From: Propionibacteriales bacterium
GTDB taxonomy: Bacteria > Actinomycetota > Actinomycetes > Propionibacteriales > Nocardioidaceae
NCBI GenBank assembly: GCA_026392415.1
Contig: JAPLCC010000059.1
Span: 215,813 to 279,812 of the forward strand
Length of the DNA: 64,000 bases
Reading direction: 5' to 3'
Of the stretch, positions 8,750-16,244 are shown one piece after another (positions within the stretch are counted from its first letter, which is position 1; each line of letters starts with the position of its first letter). The translations under genes were made by a program, and so were the position numbers. The notes under the pieces were generated by a model, which was not told the DNA's origin, ran no database searches, and saw only the letters and a program-made list of their open reading frames with translations.

Positions 8750-9823
8750 TCAGACGTTGAAGCGGAACTCCACCACGTCGCCGTCAGCCATGACGTAGTC
8801 CTTGCCCTCCATGCGGACCTTGCCGGCTTCCTTGGCCTTGGCCATCGAGCCCAACGAGGTCAGGTCGTCGAAGGAGACGATCTCGGCCTTGATGAAGCCC
8901 TTCTGGAAGTCGGTGTGGATCACGCCGGCGGCCTCAGGGGCCGTGTCGCCCTTGCGGATCGTCCAGGCACGCGTTTCCTTGGGACCTGCCGTGAGGTAGG
9001 TCTGGAGGCCGAGGGTCTCGAAGCCGACGCGGGCCAGGGTCTCGAGGCCGGGCTCGGTAACGCCGGCCTCGGCGAGGAACTCGGCAGCCTCTTCGTCGTC
9101 GAGCTCGACGAGCTCGGACTCGAACTTCGCGTCGAGGAAGATGGCCTCGGCGGGCGCAACGATCTCGCGCATCTTCGCCTTGAGGTCCTCGTCGGCGAGC
9201 TCGTCGGCGTCGCAGTTGAAGACGAAGATGAACGGCTTGGCCGTCAGCAGCGAGAGCTCGCGGAGCAGCTCGCGGTCGATCTTCGTCGCGATGATCGGCG
9301 TACCGGACTCCAGCGCTTCCTTGGCTTCCTTGGCGGCTTCGAGGTTCGCGACGAGGTCCTTGACCTTCCGCGACTCCTTCTCGAGCCGGACGATCGTCTT
9401 CTCGACCGTCTCGAGGTCGGCGAAGATCAGCTCGGTCTGGATGGTGGAGATGTCGTTGGCGGGGTTGACCTCGCCGTCGACGTGCGTGACGTCCTCGTCG
9501 CGGAAGACGCGAGTCACCTGGCAGATGGCCGCGGACTCACGAATGTGCGACAGGAACTTGTTGCCCAGGCCTTCGCCCTGCGAGGCACCACGAACGATCC
9601 CGGCGATGTCGACGAACTCGACCGTCGCCGGGAGGATCCGCTCGGAGCCGAAGATCTCGGCGAGCTTCGCGAGCCGCGCGTCGGGAACGCCGACGACGCC
9701 CACATTGGGCTCGATGGTGGCAAACGGGTAGTTCGCCGCGAGGACGTCGTTCTTGGTCAGCGCATTGAAGAGCGTTGACTTGCCTGCGTTCGGGAGACCG
9801 ACGATGCCGATGGTGAGTGCCAC
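8750..9823 (-). CDS. ychF: redox-regulated ATPase/GTPase YchF
   Basis: A 357-residue Obg-family protein. The P-loop is GLPNAGKSTLFNALT, the G3 region is VEFVDIAGIVRGA, and the G4 position is FVFNCDADE, the non-canonical sequence (in place of NKxD) that makes YchF prefer ATP. The C-terminal TGS-like domain is present (AWTIRKGDTAPEAAGVIHTDFQKGFIKAE). Full length for the family. Cytosolic and ribosome-associated in other bacteria. Confidence 0.96.
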   Translation of the reverse strand: MALTIGIVGLPNAGKSTLFNALTKNDVLAANYPFATIEPNVGVVGVPDARLAKLAEIFGSERILPATVEFVDIAGIVRGASQGEGLGNKFLSHIRESAAICQVTRVFRDEDVTHVDGEVNPANDISTIQTELIFADLETVEKTIVRLEKESRKVKDLVANLEAAKEAKEALESGTPIIATKIDRELLRELSLLTAKPFIFVFNCDADELADEDLKAKMREIVAPAEAIFLDAKFESELVELDDEEAAEFLAEAGVTEPGLETLARVGFETLGLQTYLTAGPKETRAWTIRKGDTAPEAAGVIHTDFQKGFIKAEIVSFDDLTSLGSMAKAKEAGKVRMEGKDYVMADGDVVEFRFNV

Positions 9824-9873
9824 GGGCGCTGAGTCTATGGCCGTACGGCGGACCTTCCCGAATCAACAGACAG

Positions 9874-9909
9874 ACGACGGCCCTCCCGGGAGGCAGGGAG
9901 GGCCGTCGT
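9874..9909 (-). terminator. strong hairpin after the metalloprotease gene
   Basis: A perfect 14-bp inverted repeat (acgacggccctccc against gggagggccgtcgt) with an 8-nt loop lies 16 bp past the stop of the secreted metalloprotease gene. On the minus strand it is followed by a T-rich stretch (tgtctgttgatt). It probably ends that transcript before ychF. Confidence 0.75.
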
Positions 9910-9924
9910 TCGATCAGTCAGGTG

Positions 9925-10749
9925 TCAGGAGCCGTACAGCGCCCGGACCCCGGCAGCGTCGGACGCCTGGAACTCCAGGTCGCTCGAGCTGCCGTTGCAC
10001 TGCGGGTAGTGCATGATCGACGCCGAGTCGTACGGCGTCAGCGGGCGCCAGTTGTTGTCCTCGAAGCAGGTGCCGGCCTCGGGGCGGGTGTGCTCGTGCC
10101 GGAAGCCGAGGGCGTGTCCCAGCTCGTGGGCCAGGATGTCGCCCGGCTCCCAGTTGCCCGACGACCAGATCGAGTCGTCGACCAGCACGTTGCGCTGGCG
10201 CTTCGACGTACTCGGGAAGAACGCACGAGCGATGTACTGCGACGTCGAAACCGGCTCCACCGAGAACAGCACGCTGTTGTTGCGCGTCGTGCAGTTGCTG
10301 TTCTGCGCGGAGACGTAGACGAAGTTCACCTTCGACGACGCCGCTTCCCACAACGCGGTGCCGGCGTTCATCGCGGCGACGATGTCGGCCTGGCGGGTAC
10401 CGAACTTGGTGCTCACGCAGTAGGTCAGGTTCGCGACCTGCGAGGCGCTCCACTTGTCATCGGCTCCACCGACGGTGTTGACGATCAGCCCGTTCTCGAG
10501 AGGGTTGGCCGGTCCGACCAGGCGCTCGTAGAACTTCTTGAGCTCCTTGCGTCCGGAGACCACCTCGTCGCCGTTGACGACATAGGCGCCATCGACGTCC
10601 TGGTAGGTCGAGGCGGCGAACTCCTTGAACGTGGGCACCGGGTCACCGGGGTCGGCACCTGACGTCGGAGCGGCCATGGTGGCGCCGGCGAAAGCGGCCA
10701 CAAGACAGGCCGCCCCGACGGAAATTCTGCTGATTCGCGACGAAGACAT
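9925..10749 (-). CDS. secreted matrixin-type zinc metalloprotease
   Basis: About 274 residues from ATG 10749, chosen for the upstream GAAAGG site. A signal peptide (RISVGAACLVAAFAGATMAAPT) exports it. The zinc site HELGHALGFRHEH matches the metzincin HExxHxxGxxH, and the Met-turn is SIMHYP, as in matrixins/astacin-like proteases. A propeptide-like region of about 100 residues precedes the catalytic domain. Paired cysteines (LTYCVS and SNCTT; GTCFED and YPQCNG) suggest disulfides. Monocistronic. Confidence 0.88.
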   Translation of the reverse strand: MSSSRISRISVGAACLVAAFAGATMAAPTSGADPGDPVPTFKEFAASTYQDVDGAYVVNGDEVVSGRKELKKFYERLVGPANPLENGLIVNTVGGADDKWSASQVANLTYCVSTKFGTRQADIVAAMNAGTALWEAASSKVNFVYVSAQNSNCTTRNNSVLFSVEPVSTSQYIARAFFPSTSKRQRNVLVDDSIWSSGNWEPGDILAHELGHALGFRHEHTRPEAGTCFEDNNWRPLTPYDSASIMHYPQCNGSSSDLEFQASDAAGVRALYGS

Positions 10750-10883
10750 CAAAGAACCTTTCCCGAGAGAGGACATTTGATTCATCGAAGCCCCTGAGGG
10801 CGCCACAGGACAAGAGATCCTGCGGTTCAGAAACCGGCAGGCCCGGGCGCTGCACTGATCTGAGCCACGGATAGGTTCGCACC

Positions 10884-11666
10884 GTGCGGATCGCCACCTG
10901 GAACGTCAACTCCCTTCGCTCACGGATCGACCGGGTCGAGGCATTCCTCGAACGCCACGACGTCGACGTACTCGCGCTGCAGGAGATCAAGGCCCGCGAG
11001 GAGCAGGTGCCCCTGATGGGCCTGCAGGCCCGGGGCTACGACGTCGCGGCTCACGGGCTGGACCAGTGGAACGGCGTCGCCCTGATCAGCCGGGTCGGCC
11101 TGGACGACGTGACGATCGGCTTCCCGGGGCAGCCGGGCTGGGGGGAGCCGCCGGTCGTCGAGGCGCGCGCCATCGGCGCGACCTGCGGCGGCGTCCGGAT
11201 CTGGAGCCTCTACGTCCCCAACGGACGCAAGCCCGACGATCCCCACTACACCTACAAGCTCGACTGGCTGGCCGGCCTCCATGCCGCGGCGGCCCCCTGG
11301 CTCGACGTACCCACCGCCCTGGTCGGCGACTGGAACATCTGCCCGACCGACGACGACGTGTTCGACGTCGCGCAGTTCCGCAACTCGACCCACGTCACGC
11401 CGCCCGAACGTGCGGCGTTCCAGGCCTTCCTCGACTCCGGCTGGGCCGAAGTCACCCGCGACCACGCGCCGGGCTACACCTATTGGGACTACTACCGTAA
11501 CAGATACCAGAGGGACCGAGGCCTGAAGATCGACTTCGTGCTCGGCTCCCCCGCTTTCGCTAACCGCGTCACCGGAGCGTCGATCGATCGACTGGAACGC
11601 GACCCCGACGCAGGAGTTGCAACCAGCCCCTCCGACCACGCTCCGGTTATCGTGGACCTGGACTGA
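10884..11666 (+). CDS. xth: exodeoxyribonuclease III, chimeric: host 5' part plus element-supplied 3' end
   Basis: A 260-residue AP endonuclease/exonuclease of the Xth family. The 5' portion has MRIATWNVNSLRSRIDRV, the metal-binding Glu in ALQEIK and the DWN motif in VGDWNICPTDDD. Codon 201 onward comes from the integrated element: the boundary lies in the 14-bp core at 11484-11497. The imported tail restores the catalytic LKIDF Asp and the SDHAP Asp-His pair, so the enzyme should be active. The native 3' end, clearly different in sequence, sits at 25766-25934. Role: base-excision repair. Confidence 0.92.
   Translation: MRIATWNVNSLRSRIDRVEAFLERHDVDVLALQEIKAREEQVPLMGLQARGYDVAAHGLDQWNGVALISRVGLDDVTIGFPGQPGWGEPPVVEARAIGATCGGVRIWSLYVPNGRKPDDPHYTYKLDWLAGLHAAAAPWLDVPTALVGDWNICPTDDDVFDVAQFRNSTHVTPPERAAFQAFLDSGWAEVTRDHAPGYTYWDYYRNRYQRDRGLKIDFVLGSPAFANRVTGASIDRLERDPDAGVATSPSDHAPVIVDLD
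11484..11497 (+). other. attL core
   Basis: Sequence tgggactactaccg, coding WDYYR within xth. To its left is host xth. To its right the sequence departs from the native 3' end (compare 25766 onward) while keeping the reading frame. Confidence 0.85.
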
Positions 11667-11677
11667 CTTTCGGACGG

Positions 11678-11693
11678 TCGAACATCTGTTCTA
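11678..11693 (+). promoter_or_regulatory. LexA (SOS) box
   Basis: tcgaacatctgttcta differs from the actinobacterial SOS palindrome TCGAAC-N4-GTTCGA at a single base. It lies 9 bp before the ATG of the next gene and overlaps a possible -10 element (taatct, 11692-11697), which would place LexA on the promoter of a nearly leaderless message. Confidence 0.7.
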
Positions 11694-11702
11694 ATCTTGC
11701 GC

Positions 11703-11975
11703 ATGGGTGCGAGCGACAGAGACAAGCGCGCCCTTCCCATGCCTCGTCATGTCCTGTGGCGACGGGACAGGTGGATCGGTGGCCAGATACCGGCTCAGCC
11801 ACCACACGCGGCCATCCTGATGGAGTGGCGGAAGATTGAGCACGAAGGTAGGCCCGACCGATGGGAGGGCTTGATCGTCTTCGCCAGCGGCGGCGGGGAG
11901 CGGGGATGGACTGTGCAACTTAGATGGGTCCCGGCGACGGAACTCTCGCCACTCGAACACTCAGGACCGGGTTGA
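11703..11975 (+). CDS. small SOS-controlled protein of unknown function
   Basis: A 90-residue protein starting at ATG 11703 (an in-frame TTG lies 6 bp upstream). It is rich in Arg and Trp (HVLWRRDRWIGGQ, RGWTVQLRWVPATEL) and has no membrane segment. It directly follows the rebuilt xth gene on the same strand, 36 bp downstream, behind a LexA box. It may therefore respond to the same DNA damage that induces many integrated elements. I do not recognise a domain. Confidence 0.6.
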   Translation: MGASDRDKRALPMPRHVLWRRDRWIGGQIPAQPPHAAILMEWRKIEHEGRPDRWEGLIVFASGGGERGWTVQLRWVPATELSPLEHSGPG

Positions 11976-12293
11976 CCTTAAGAACCCGCCCGCCCCCTGT
12001 GGATAACCTGTGGAGAAACATTGGATTCCTGGGGAGAAACGCCCACATTTAGTGGACGACGCGCCGCCACGCCCTACATGTGGGGGTTAAACCACAGCGA
12101 TGGCATTCAGGTCACGTAGACTCATCCTCGAAGGACGAAGGCCCCAAACCGGAGGTCGATCGTTCGGTCGGGGCCTTCTACGCATTCCTTGCACGGGCAG
12201 CGCGTAGAAGACTCTACAACTCGAATCCAGGGCCGTGTTCCAAGATCGAGTTGTGAACGAACCGGGCAGGAGCCTTCGGAAAGGAGGCCCGAC
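11976..12293. other. non-coding left-end region with DnaA-box-like site and two inverted repeats
   Basis: No convincing gene. It contains tgtggataa at 11998-12006, a perfect match to the DnaA box TTATCCACA read in reverse. An inverted repeat (aaggcccc at 12138-12145 and ggggcctt at 12170-12177) could be a terminator. A second pair (acaactcga at 12216-12224 and tcgagttgt at 12246-12254) ends 39 bp before the next ATG and could be an operator or leader hairpin. Confidence 0.45.
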
Positions 12294-12407
12294 ATGGCAA
12301 CTCGAACCACTACCCAGACGGTTCGCGTCGGCGGACGCTCGGTGCGCGTGACCACGACCGTGCGCACCAGCGGCAACCGAATCACGGTCGAGCGGCGCAT
12401 CCGCTGA
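12294..12407 (+). CDS. 37-residue highly basic peptide
   Basis: Starts at ATG 12294 behind an excellent ribosome binding site (aaaggagg, 7 nt before the ATG), which is why I call this short frame real. The product is 37 residues with nine Arg and many Thr and Val (QTVRVGGRSVRV, RITVERRIR), an alternating pattern that suggests a beta-structured nucleic-acid-binding peptide. A strong hairpin follows at 12449. Function unknown. Confidence 0.6.
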   Translation: MATRTTTQTVRVGGRSVRVTTTVRTSGNRITVERRIR

Positions 12408-12448
12408 TCGCGACCTAGTGCGATTGAGACACGGATCAGCGGCATGCG

Positions 12449-12484
12449 ACAGCCCTCAGTTCCTTCGATGAAACTGAGGGCTGT
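12449..12484. terminator. bidirectional terminator hairpin
   Basis: acagccctcagtt pairs perfectly with aactgagggctgt (13 bp, 10-nt loop) and is followed by ttt on the plus strand. It lies between the plus-strand basic peptide gene and the convergent minus-strand Ymh-family gene, so it can serve both. Confidence 0.75.
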
Positions 12485-12494
12485 TTCGCGTCGC

Positions 12495-13232
12495 CTAGCG
12501 TGCGGCTTCGCCGTGGACCACTCGCAGTTCGCCGACGAGAAGGCTGCCAAGTCCGATGACGGCCCACGCGAACCGCTCGGCATCGTCCCGTTTATGAATG
12601 GCGTGTCGGTGGCCGTTCCCGATCGCCTTGACCAGCCCAACCCCGAGGTCTCGCCAACCCTCCTGCTCGCTAGCTTGCGTTCCGATCGCTAAGCTATCGC
12701 CAGGCTTCAACACATCTTGAAACAGGCCGGCTCCGTAGAGATTCAAGCCCTTCTTGCTCGGACGCTCACCAGCGCGGCGGACGTAGAAGTCCTCGACAAA
12801 TGTGACGACTCGACCCGGTACCTTGTCCCACTGCTCACTCTCGACCAACTTGTGAATATCGGCCCATAGCGCCGGGTCGCAAGCGGGCGATGCCTGAGAA
12901 CCTGCGTTGCCATCGTCATCTGCGTCCTGGATAAGACTGATCGCCGCCCTGAGCAAGCCGATGAACTGGTCGCTAGTTGATTCCAGCCCCATCATCGAAC
13001 GCATCGTCGCACCGCCGACATGCGAATCTTGAACCAGCGCGTCGAACTTTCCCACGAGATAATGCTTGCCCCCAAGACAGGAAGCTACGACGGCGGCAGC
13101 TTCGTGTCGCGCCTGCGTGAGGCTTACGTGAGGACGCCCCGAGTCCCACAGGAAACTGTAGGTCTTTGCCTCATCTTCTAGCCGAGACAAGCTTTGAATC
13201 GCCTTCGTACGACGACTCATGCCAACCGACAC
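12495..13232 (-). CDS. TIGR02391 (Ymh)-like protein
   Basis: A 245-residue soluble protein starting at GTG 13232 (ATG 13220 is an alternative). The C-terminal segment WRDLGVGLVKAIGNGHRHAIHK resembles the TIGR02391/Ymh module, which has an 'AIRNP.AH'-like motif and is found near restriction systems and in mobile elements. The N-terminal part is helical without a known motif. Last gene of the leftward run that begins with the ardA cluster. Biochemical role unknown; a defence or abortive-infection role is only a context-based guess. Confidence 0.55.
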   Translation of the reverse strand: MSVGMSRRTKAIQSLSRLEDEAKTYSFLWDSGRPHVSLTQARHEAAAVVASCLGGKHYLVGKFDALVQDSHVGGATMRSMMGLESTSDQFIGLLRAAISLIQDADDDGNAGSQASPACDPALWADIHKLVESEQWDKVPGRVVTFVEDFYVRRAGERPSKKGLNLYGAGLFQDVLKPGDSLAIGTQASEQEGWRDLGVGLVKAIGNGHRHAIHKRDDAERFAWAVIGLGSLLVGELRVVHGEAAR

Positions 13233-13245
13233 GGCATTGAGGGAG

Positions 13246-13461
13246 TCAACTCTTTCGCTCCGCCATCACAGGCATACTTGGATCTCCGACGTACATCACA
13301 AGCGCCTCCCTGATTACGTCAGCGACCTTCTCGCCGTTCTGATCGGCCTTCGCTTTGGCCGCGTCCCACAACTCGTCTGAGCATCGGAACACCCGATTGC
13401 GACTCACGCCTATGCCGCTACCGCCGGCCATCGGCTCGCCCTTGGGCTTCCTGGTCGTCAT
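13246..13461 (-). CDS. ribbon-helix-helix (CopG-like) DNA-binding protein
   Basis: A 71-residue protein from ATG 13461, supported by GGGAG 8 nt upstream. NRVFRCSDELWDAAKAKADQNGEKVADVIREALVMYV has the beta strand plus two-helix pattern of ribbon-helix-helix repressors. It lies 13 bp upstream of the Ymh-like gene on the same strand. It is one of few DNA-binding proteins in the element and so a candidate to bind the palindromes near 15391-15440. Confidence 0.7.
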   Translation of the reverse strand: MTTRKPKGEPMAGGSGIGVSRNRVFRCSDELWDAAKAKADQNGEKVADVIREALVMYVGDPSMPVMAERKS

Positions 13462-13553
13462 GGTCAGAGTCTCCCGCATCTACGCTCGATTCTCAGGGAG
13501 CCTCCGACCCTTCTAGTCCAAGGGTCGAAGGCTTCCCCTTGCCGGAATCCTTG

Positions 13554-13898
13554 TCAGGCCACCTGACGCAAGAGATCGAGCACCGCCAACTTGAAGTCAA
13601 GGTCCTGCTCATCACTAAGCGCGTCGGCATCTTCGTGTGCCGGGTAGAGACCGAGGGCAACTCGTCCGTCAGCCAGATGGGCCATCTCGATCGGAAGATC
13701 CCACTCATCCGCGAACAGGGTCCAGCCATCGACAGCGAGGCGCTCAAGCATCTGATTCCAATCAGCCGCGTGCAATCCGCCCTGACCTTCGTGCTCAACG
13801 TGCACGTTCGTCGCCGGGTCAGGCTTCACCAGGACGCCAGCGCCTCGCACCACGTCAAGCATCGCAACGTGAACTCCGGTCTCGAACCTCACGATCAC
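13554..13898 (-). CDS. hypothetical protein
   Basis: A 114-residue soluble acidic protein. Its start overlaps the stop of the upstream gene by 4 bp (13895-13898), so it is translationally coupled to it. It has no recognisable motif; the C-terminal helix is DFKLAVLDLLRQVA. It belongs to the antirestriction gene run. Confidence 0.6.
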   Translation of the reverse strand: MIVRFETGVHVAMLDVVRGAGVLVKPDPATNVHVEHEGQGGLHAADWNQMLERLAVDGWTLFADEWDLPIEMAHLADGRVALGLYPAHEDADALSDEQDLDFKLAVLDLLRQVA

Positions 13899-14353
13899 TT
13901 CTGATCACCCGATTCGGCGATGGTGGCGACCTGACTCTCTGCCCAAGCAGCAATGTCGCCGTTGCCCCACTCAGCCGCCCAGGTTGCCAACTCTCCGAGC
14001 CGCGACGACATGTACTCGTTGAACATCGTTGGATCGTCTGAAGTGGATCCAGCGCCGATCATCTGGCGTAGTCCATCCTGCTCGTCTACCTGTAAAGCGT
14101 GGACTATGAAGTCGTCGTGGCCGAGCAGTTCGGCGATGCGCTCCAGGGACTCAGCTGTTTGGTCGGGGAACGGCAACTCCTCGCCGCGCTCAGCCGCACC
14201 ACGGTGCGCGTCAAGCAGCGCGTCCACCTCATCGAAGAGGTCCACCAATCTACTGTTCACCGTTTGCTGACTGGCCAAGCCCTCGCGTATCGCGAAGGTC
14301 AGTTTCTCCGCATCTTCCGCCGACATTCGGTCAGCGGTTTCTGGTTTCGTCAT
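13895..14353 (-). CDS. hypothetical acidic helical protein
   Basis: About 152 residues from ATG 14353, preceded by AAGGAG at a usable distance. It is rich in Glu, Asp and Ala with long helices (LTFAIREGLASQQTVNSRLVDLFDEVDALLDAHRG). No membrane segment or known domain. It lies 99 bp downstream of ardA and is coupled to the next gene. High acidity is common among DNA-mimic and antirestriction proteins, but nothing specific supports that here. Confidence 0.55.
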   Translation of the reverse strand: MTKPETADRMSAEDAEKLTFAIREGLASQQTVNSRLVDLFDEVDALLDAHRGAAERGEELPFPDQTAESLERIAELLGHDDFIVHALQVDEQDGLRQMIGAGSTSDDPTMFNEYMSSRLGELATWAAEWGNGDIAAWAESQVATIAESGDQK

Positions 14354-14452
14354 AGCGACAGTGATCTCCTTGTTCCCTTGGCTCATCAGGACGTGGGTAG
14401 CGGCCCCACATCGACCAGCACCTAGTCCGCGCTGGCTTCGCCGCATCAATCG

Positions 14453-15004
14453 TCAGTGAGTCCTGAATACGAATACGCCGTTGGATGCGGTGGCTTCTAC
14501 GTTGTGGTCGTACGCCAAATCTTGCGTCCACCCTGCCCAATCGAAGTATCGGGCGACCTCCTCGGGCACGTCAGACAGCAGTCCGATTTCGTCTGCCAGA
14601 TTCTCGGCGTACTCGCGGAAGGTGGACCACTCCCCCGCGTAGACATCCCTGAACTCCCCGGCATCAGGCACACCAAGGCCGTTGTGGGAGTAGTTGCCTG
14701 CTCGGAGCCAAGCGAGGAACGCATCTCGCTCCCACTCATCAACCTCAGCGATGAGGCGACCCCATTCGGCAGCCTCGGCGGGCGAGCACTCACCAGAGAT
14801 CGGCAGGTGTTCGTGATCGAGCACCCACAAGTCCGCGCAGTCGATTCGCGCAACCGTGCCCGCGTCGACATGGAGCGTGGCAGCGGAGACCTCATCGGCG
14901 TCGGCAGCGTCGTACCACTCCCCAACCAGTCGACCGGAGTTGTAGCAACTCAGGCAGCCGACCCACGCGCGGGGCGTGGTGGCGTCAACCGTCGTGTCGC
15001 TCAT
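14453..15004 (-). CDS. ardA: ArdA antirestriction protein
   Basis: A 183-residue acidic protein with the three-part ArdA layout. The N-terminal strand region is PRAWVGCLSCYNSGRLVGEWYD, the middle is FRDVYAGEWSTFREYAENLADEIGLL, and the C-terminal EVARYFDWAGWTQDLAYDH is the most conserved stretch. ArdA dimers mimic B-form DNA and block type I restriction enzymes during entry of mobile DNA. It overlaps the preceding gene by 4 bp. Typical of phage, plasmid and conjugative elements. Confidence 0.9.
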   Translation of the reverse strand: MSDTTVDATTPRAWVGCLSCYNSGRLVGEWYDAADADEVSAATLHVDAGTVARIDCADLWVLDHEHLPISGECSPAEAAEWGRLIAEVDEWERDAFLAWLRAGNYSHNGLGVPDAGEFRDVYAGEWSTFREYAENLADEIGLLSDVPEEVARYFDWAGWTQDLAYDHNVEATASNGVFVFRTH

Positions 15005-15369
15005 CGGCTCAGGCCGTTGTCTGCGAGGTACTGAGCGACAGCGGCAATGACCTGCGCCTGAATGGCCGCGAAGTCCACGGCCATCGGCTCATCGGTCTCG
15101 GGGTCGCACTCGCGAACATCACCGGTGGCGAGGATCACCGCGACCTCGGTGGTCTCCTCGTCGGCAGAGACGAAGCCGGATACGTGCTGCACGTACACAC
15201 CAGACATGTGGTCATCGGTGTCCCAATCACTGCGAGCAAGCGTGTCCTCGGAGTCAGTGATCACGATGGACGTGCCGTCAGACAGCGCAGCATGAAGCAC
15301 CATGCAACCGCCTCCGGTGTTGAAGAACTCCAAATCCAGCGACTCAGCGAGAGAGCGAACGAATGTCAT
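15001..15369 (-). CDS. hypothetical protein, first gene of the ardA operon
   Basis: A 122-residue acidic protein (DEETTEVAVILATGDVRECDPETDEP) without a recognised domain. Its stop overlaps the ardA start (ATGA). A GAAAGG site precedes its ATG. Two palindromes lie immediately upstream (15391-15440), so this is the leader gene of a regulated operon, probably an ArdA partner or accessory. Confidence 0.6.
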   Translation of the reverse strand: MTFVRSLAESLDLEFFNTGGGCMVLHAALSDGTSIVITDSEDTLARSDWDTDDHMSGVYVQHVSGFVSADEETTEVAVILATGDVRECDPETDEPMAVDFAAIQAQVIAAVAQYLADNGLSR

Positions 15370-15390
15370 GGCGGGCCTTTCGATCTGGAA

Positions 15391-15440
15391 AGTGCATATG
15401 CACTTCCTCTGCCCTGAACCTAGCGCAGTGCATATGCATT
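15391..15440. promoter_or_regulatory. paired palindromic operators upstream of the ardA operon
   Basis: agtgcatatgcact at 15391-15404 is a perfect 14-bp palindrome, and agtgcatatgcatt at 15427-15440 is the same with one arm base changed. Their centres are 36 bp apart and they lie 22-71 bp upstream of the first operon ATG, where the promoter should be. The element's ribbon-helix-helix protein is a candidate ligand. Confidence 0.65.
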
Positions 15441-15608
15441 AGTAAGGGGATCGGAGGCCTGCTTTCCAACGACTCTCGTGTCTGTTGCCCAGGGTGTGGC
15501 GGTGTGACCCAGGCGACACGCCCGCCGGCCACCTACGGTCCTCAGCAAGTACGGCTGCGTGACAGTTACAGGGCTGGACGTGGACCCCAGAAAAAGGAGA
15601 CCTCTGCA

Positions 15609-15638
15609 ATGCCTGGCAGATGCCTCGTGAACCGATGA
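15609..15638 (+). CDS. possible 9-codon leader peptide
   Basis: ATG 15609 follows a strong aaggag site at normal spacing and opens a nine-residue frame (MPGRCLVNR) that ends 33 bp before the lipoprotein ATG, which itself has no clear ribosome site. It could be an upstream regulatory frame. The evidence is only the initiation signal and position. Confidence 0.3.
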   Translation: MPGRCLVNR

Positions 15639-15671
15639 CAACGATCACCGACAAGGTCTACGTTTCCGGGC

Positions 15672-16199
15672 ATGCATCTTTCGCGATGGGCCGTAGGCCT
15701 CGTTCTGCTCTGTCTACCCACCATGACCGCCTGTGGCAACGATGGCGGTACTCCGGACGCTCCGAACGACGCCCTCCAGAACATCGTCGCGGAAGTAGAG
15801 AAAGCGAACCCCAAAGTCGCGAAGGAGTGGTGGAAGCACGTTGATGACATCGATGACGGAATAGGAACCGACGGCACGATTATCACCGACTACTCCGGTG
15901 AGAAACTGGAGTCGTACCGAACCGCTGTCGCGATCTGCGACGCGTTTTTGAGTGCCGTGGAGACGGACCCGAAGGACATCTACTTCGTCGTGAGAGGAGA
16001 CTTCCGTCGTCCCATCAAGGAGAACGTCGATGGCTCGATCGAGTACGACGAGGACCGTGACCACCTCGCCGAGTCGCATGACGGCGCTTGCCAGGCGACG
16101 CCCTCGTACAAAGACCTCGCATCAGAGTTGCGTGACGAGGGGCTTGAGGTGACGACAAGGTTGGCTCAGTGGGAAGACGCTGATACGCCGCGCTTCTGA
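15672..16199 (+). CDS. putative lipoprotein carried by the element
   Basis: A 175-residue protein with a signal peptide ending in a lipobox (LPTMTAC, Cys 21), then an acidic, polar, helical body (NIVAEVEKANPKVAKEWWKHVDD). Two more cysteines (AICDAF, DGACQA) may pair. No known domain. Element-encoded surface lipoproteins can serve in superinfection exclusion; that is a context-based guess. Confidence 0.6.
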   Translation: MHLSRWAVGLVLLCLPTMTACGNDGGTPDAPNDALQNIVAEVEKANPKVAKEWWKHVDDIDDGIGTDGTIITDYSGEKLESYRTAVAICDAFLSAVETDPKDIYFVVRGDFRRPIKENVDGSIEYDEDRDHLAESHDGACQATPSYKDLASELRDEGLEVTTRLAQWEDADTPRF

Positions 16200-16244
16200 A
16201 TCGGTTGTCGCCGAACTATCGGACCCTCGTGGTCCACTTCTCCC

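Noticed and set aside
11484..11497. tRNA gene at the integration site
   Set aside because: The att core is inside the xth reading frame; no cloverleaf sequence is present at either end.
11998..12006. Chromosomal oriC
   Set aside because: A single DnaA box and no dnaA/dnaN neighbourhood; it lies inside the mobile element.
12209..12254. tRNA fragment (ctcgaatcc resembling a T loop)
   Set aside because: No acceptor, D or anticodon arm can be built around it; it is better explained by the acaactcga/tcgagttgt inverted repeat.
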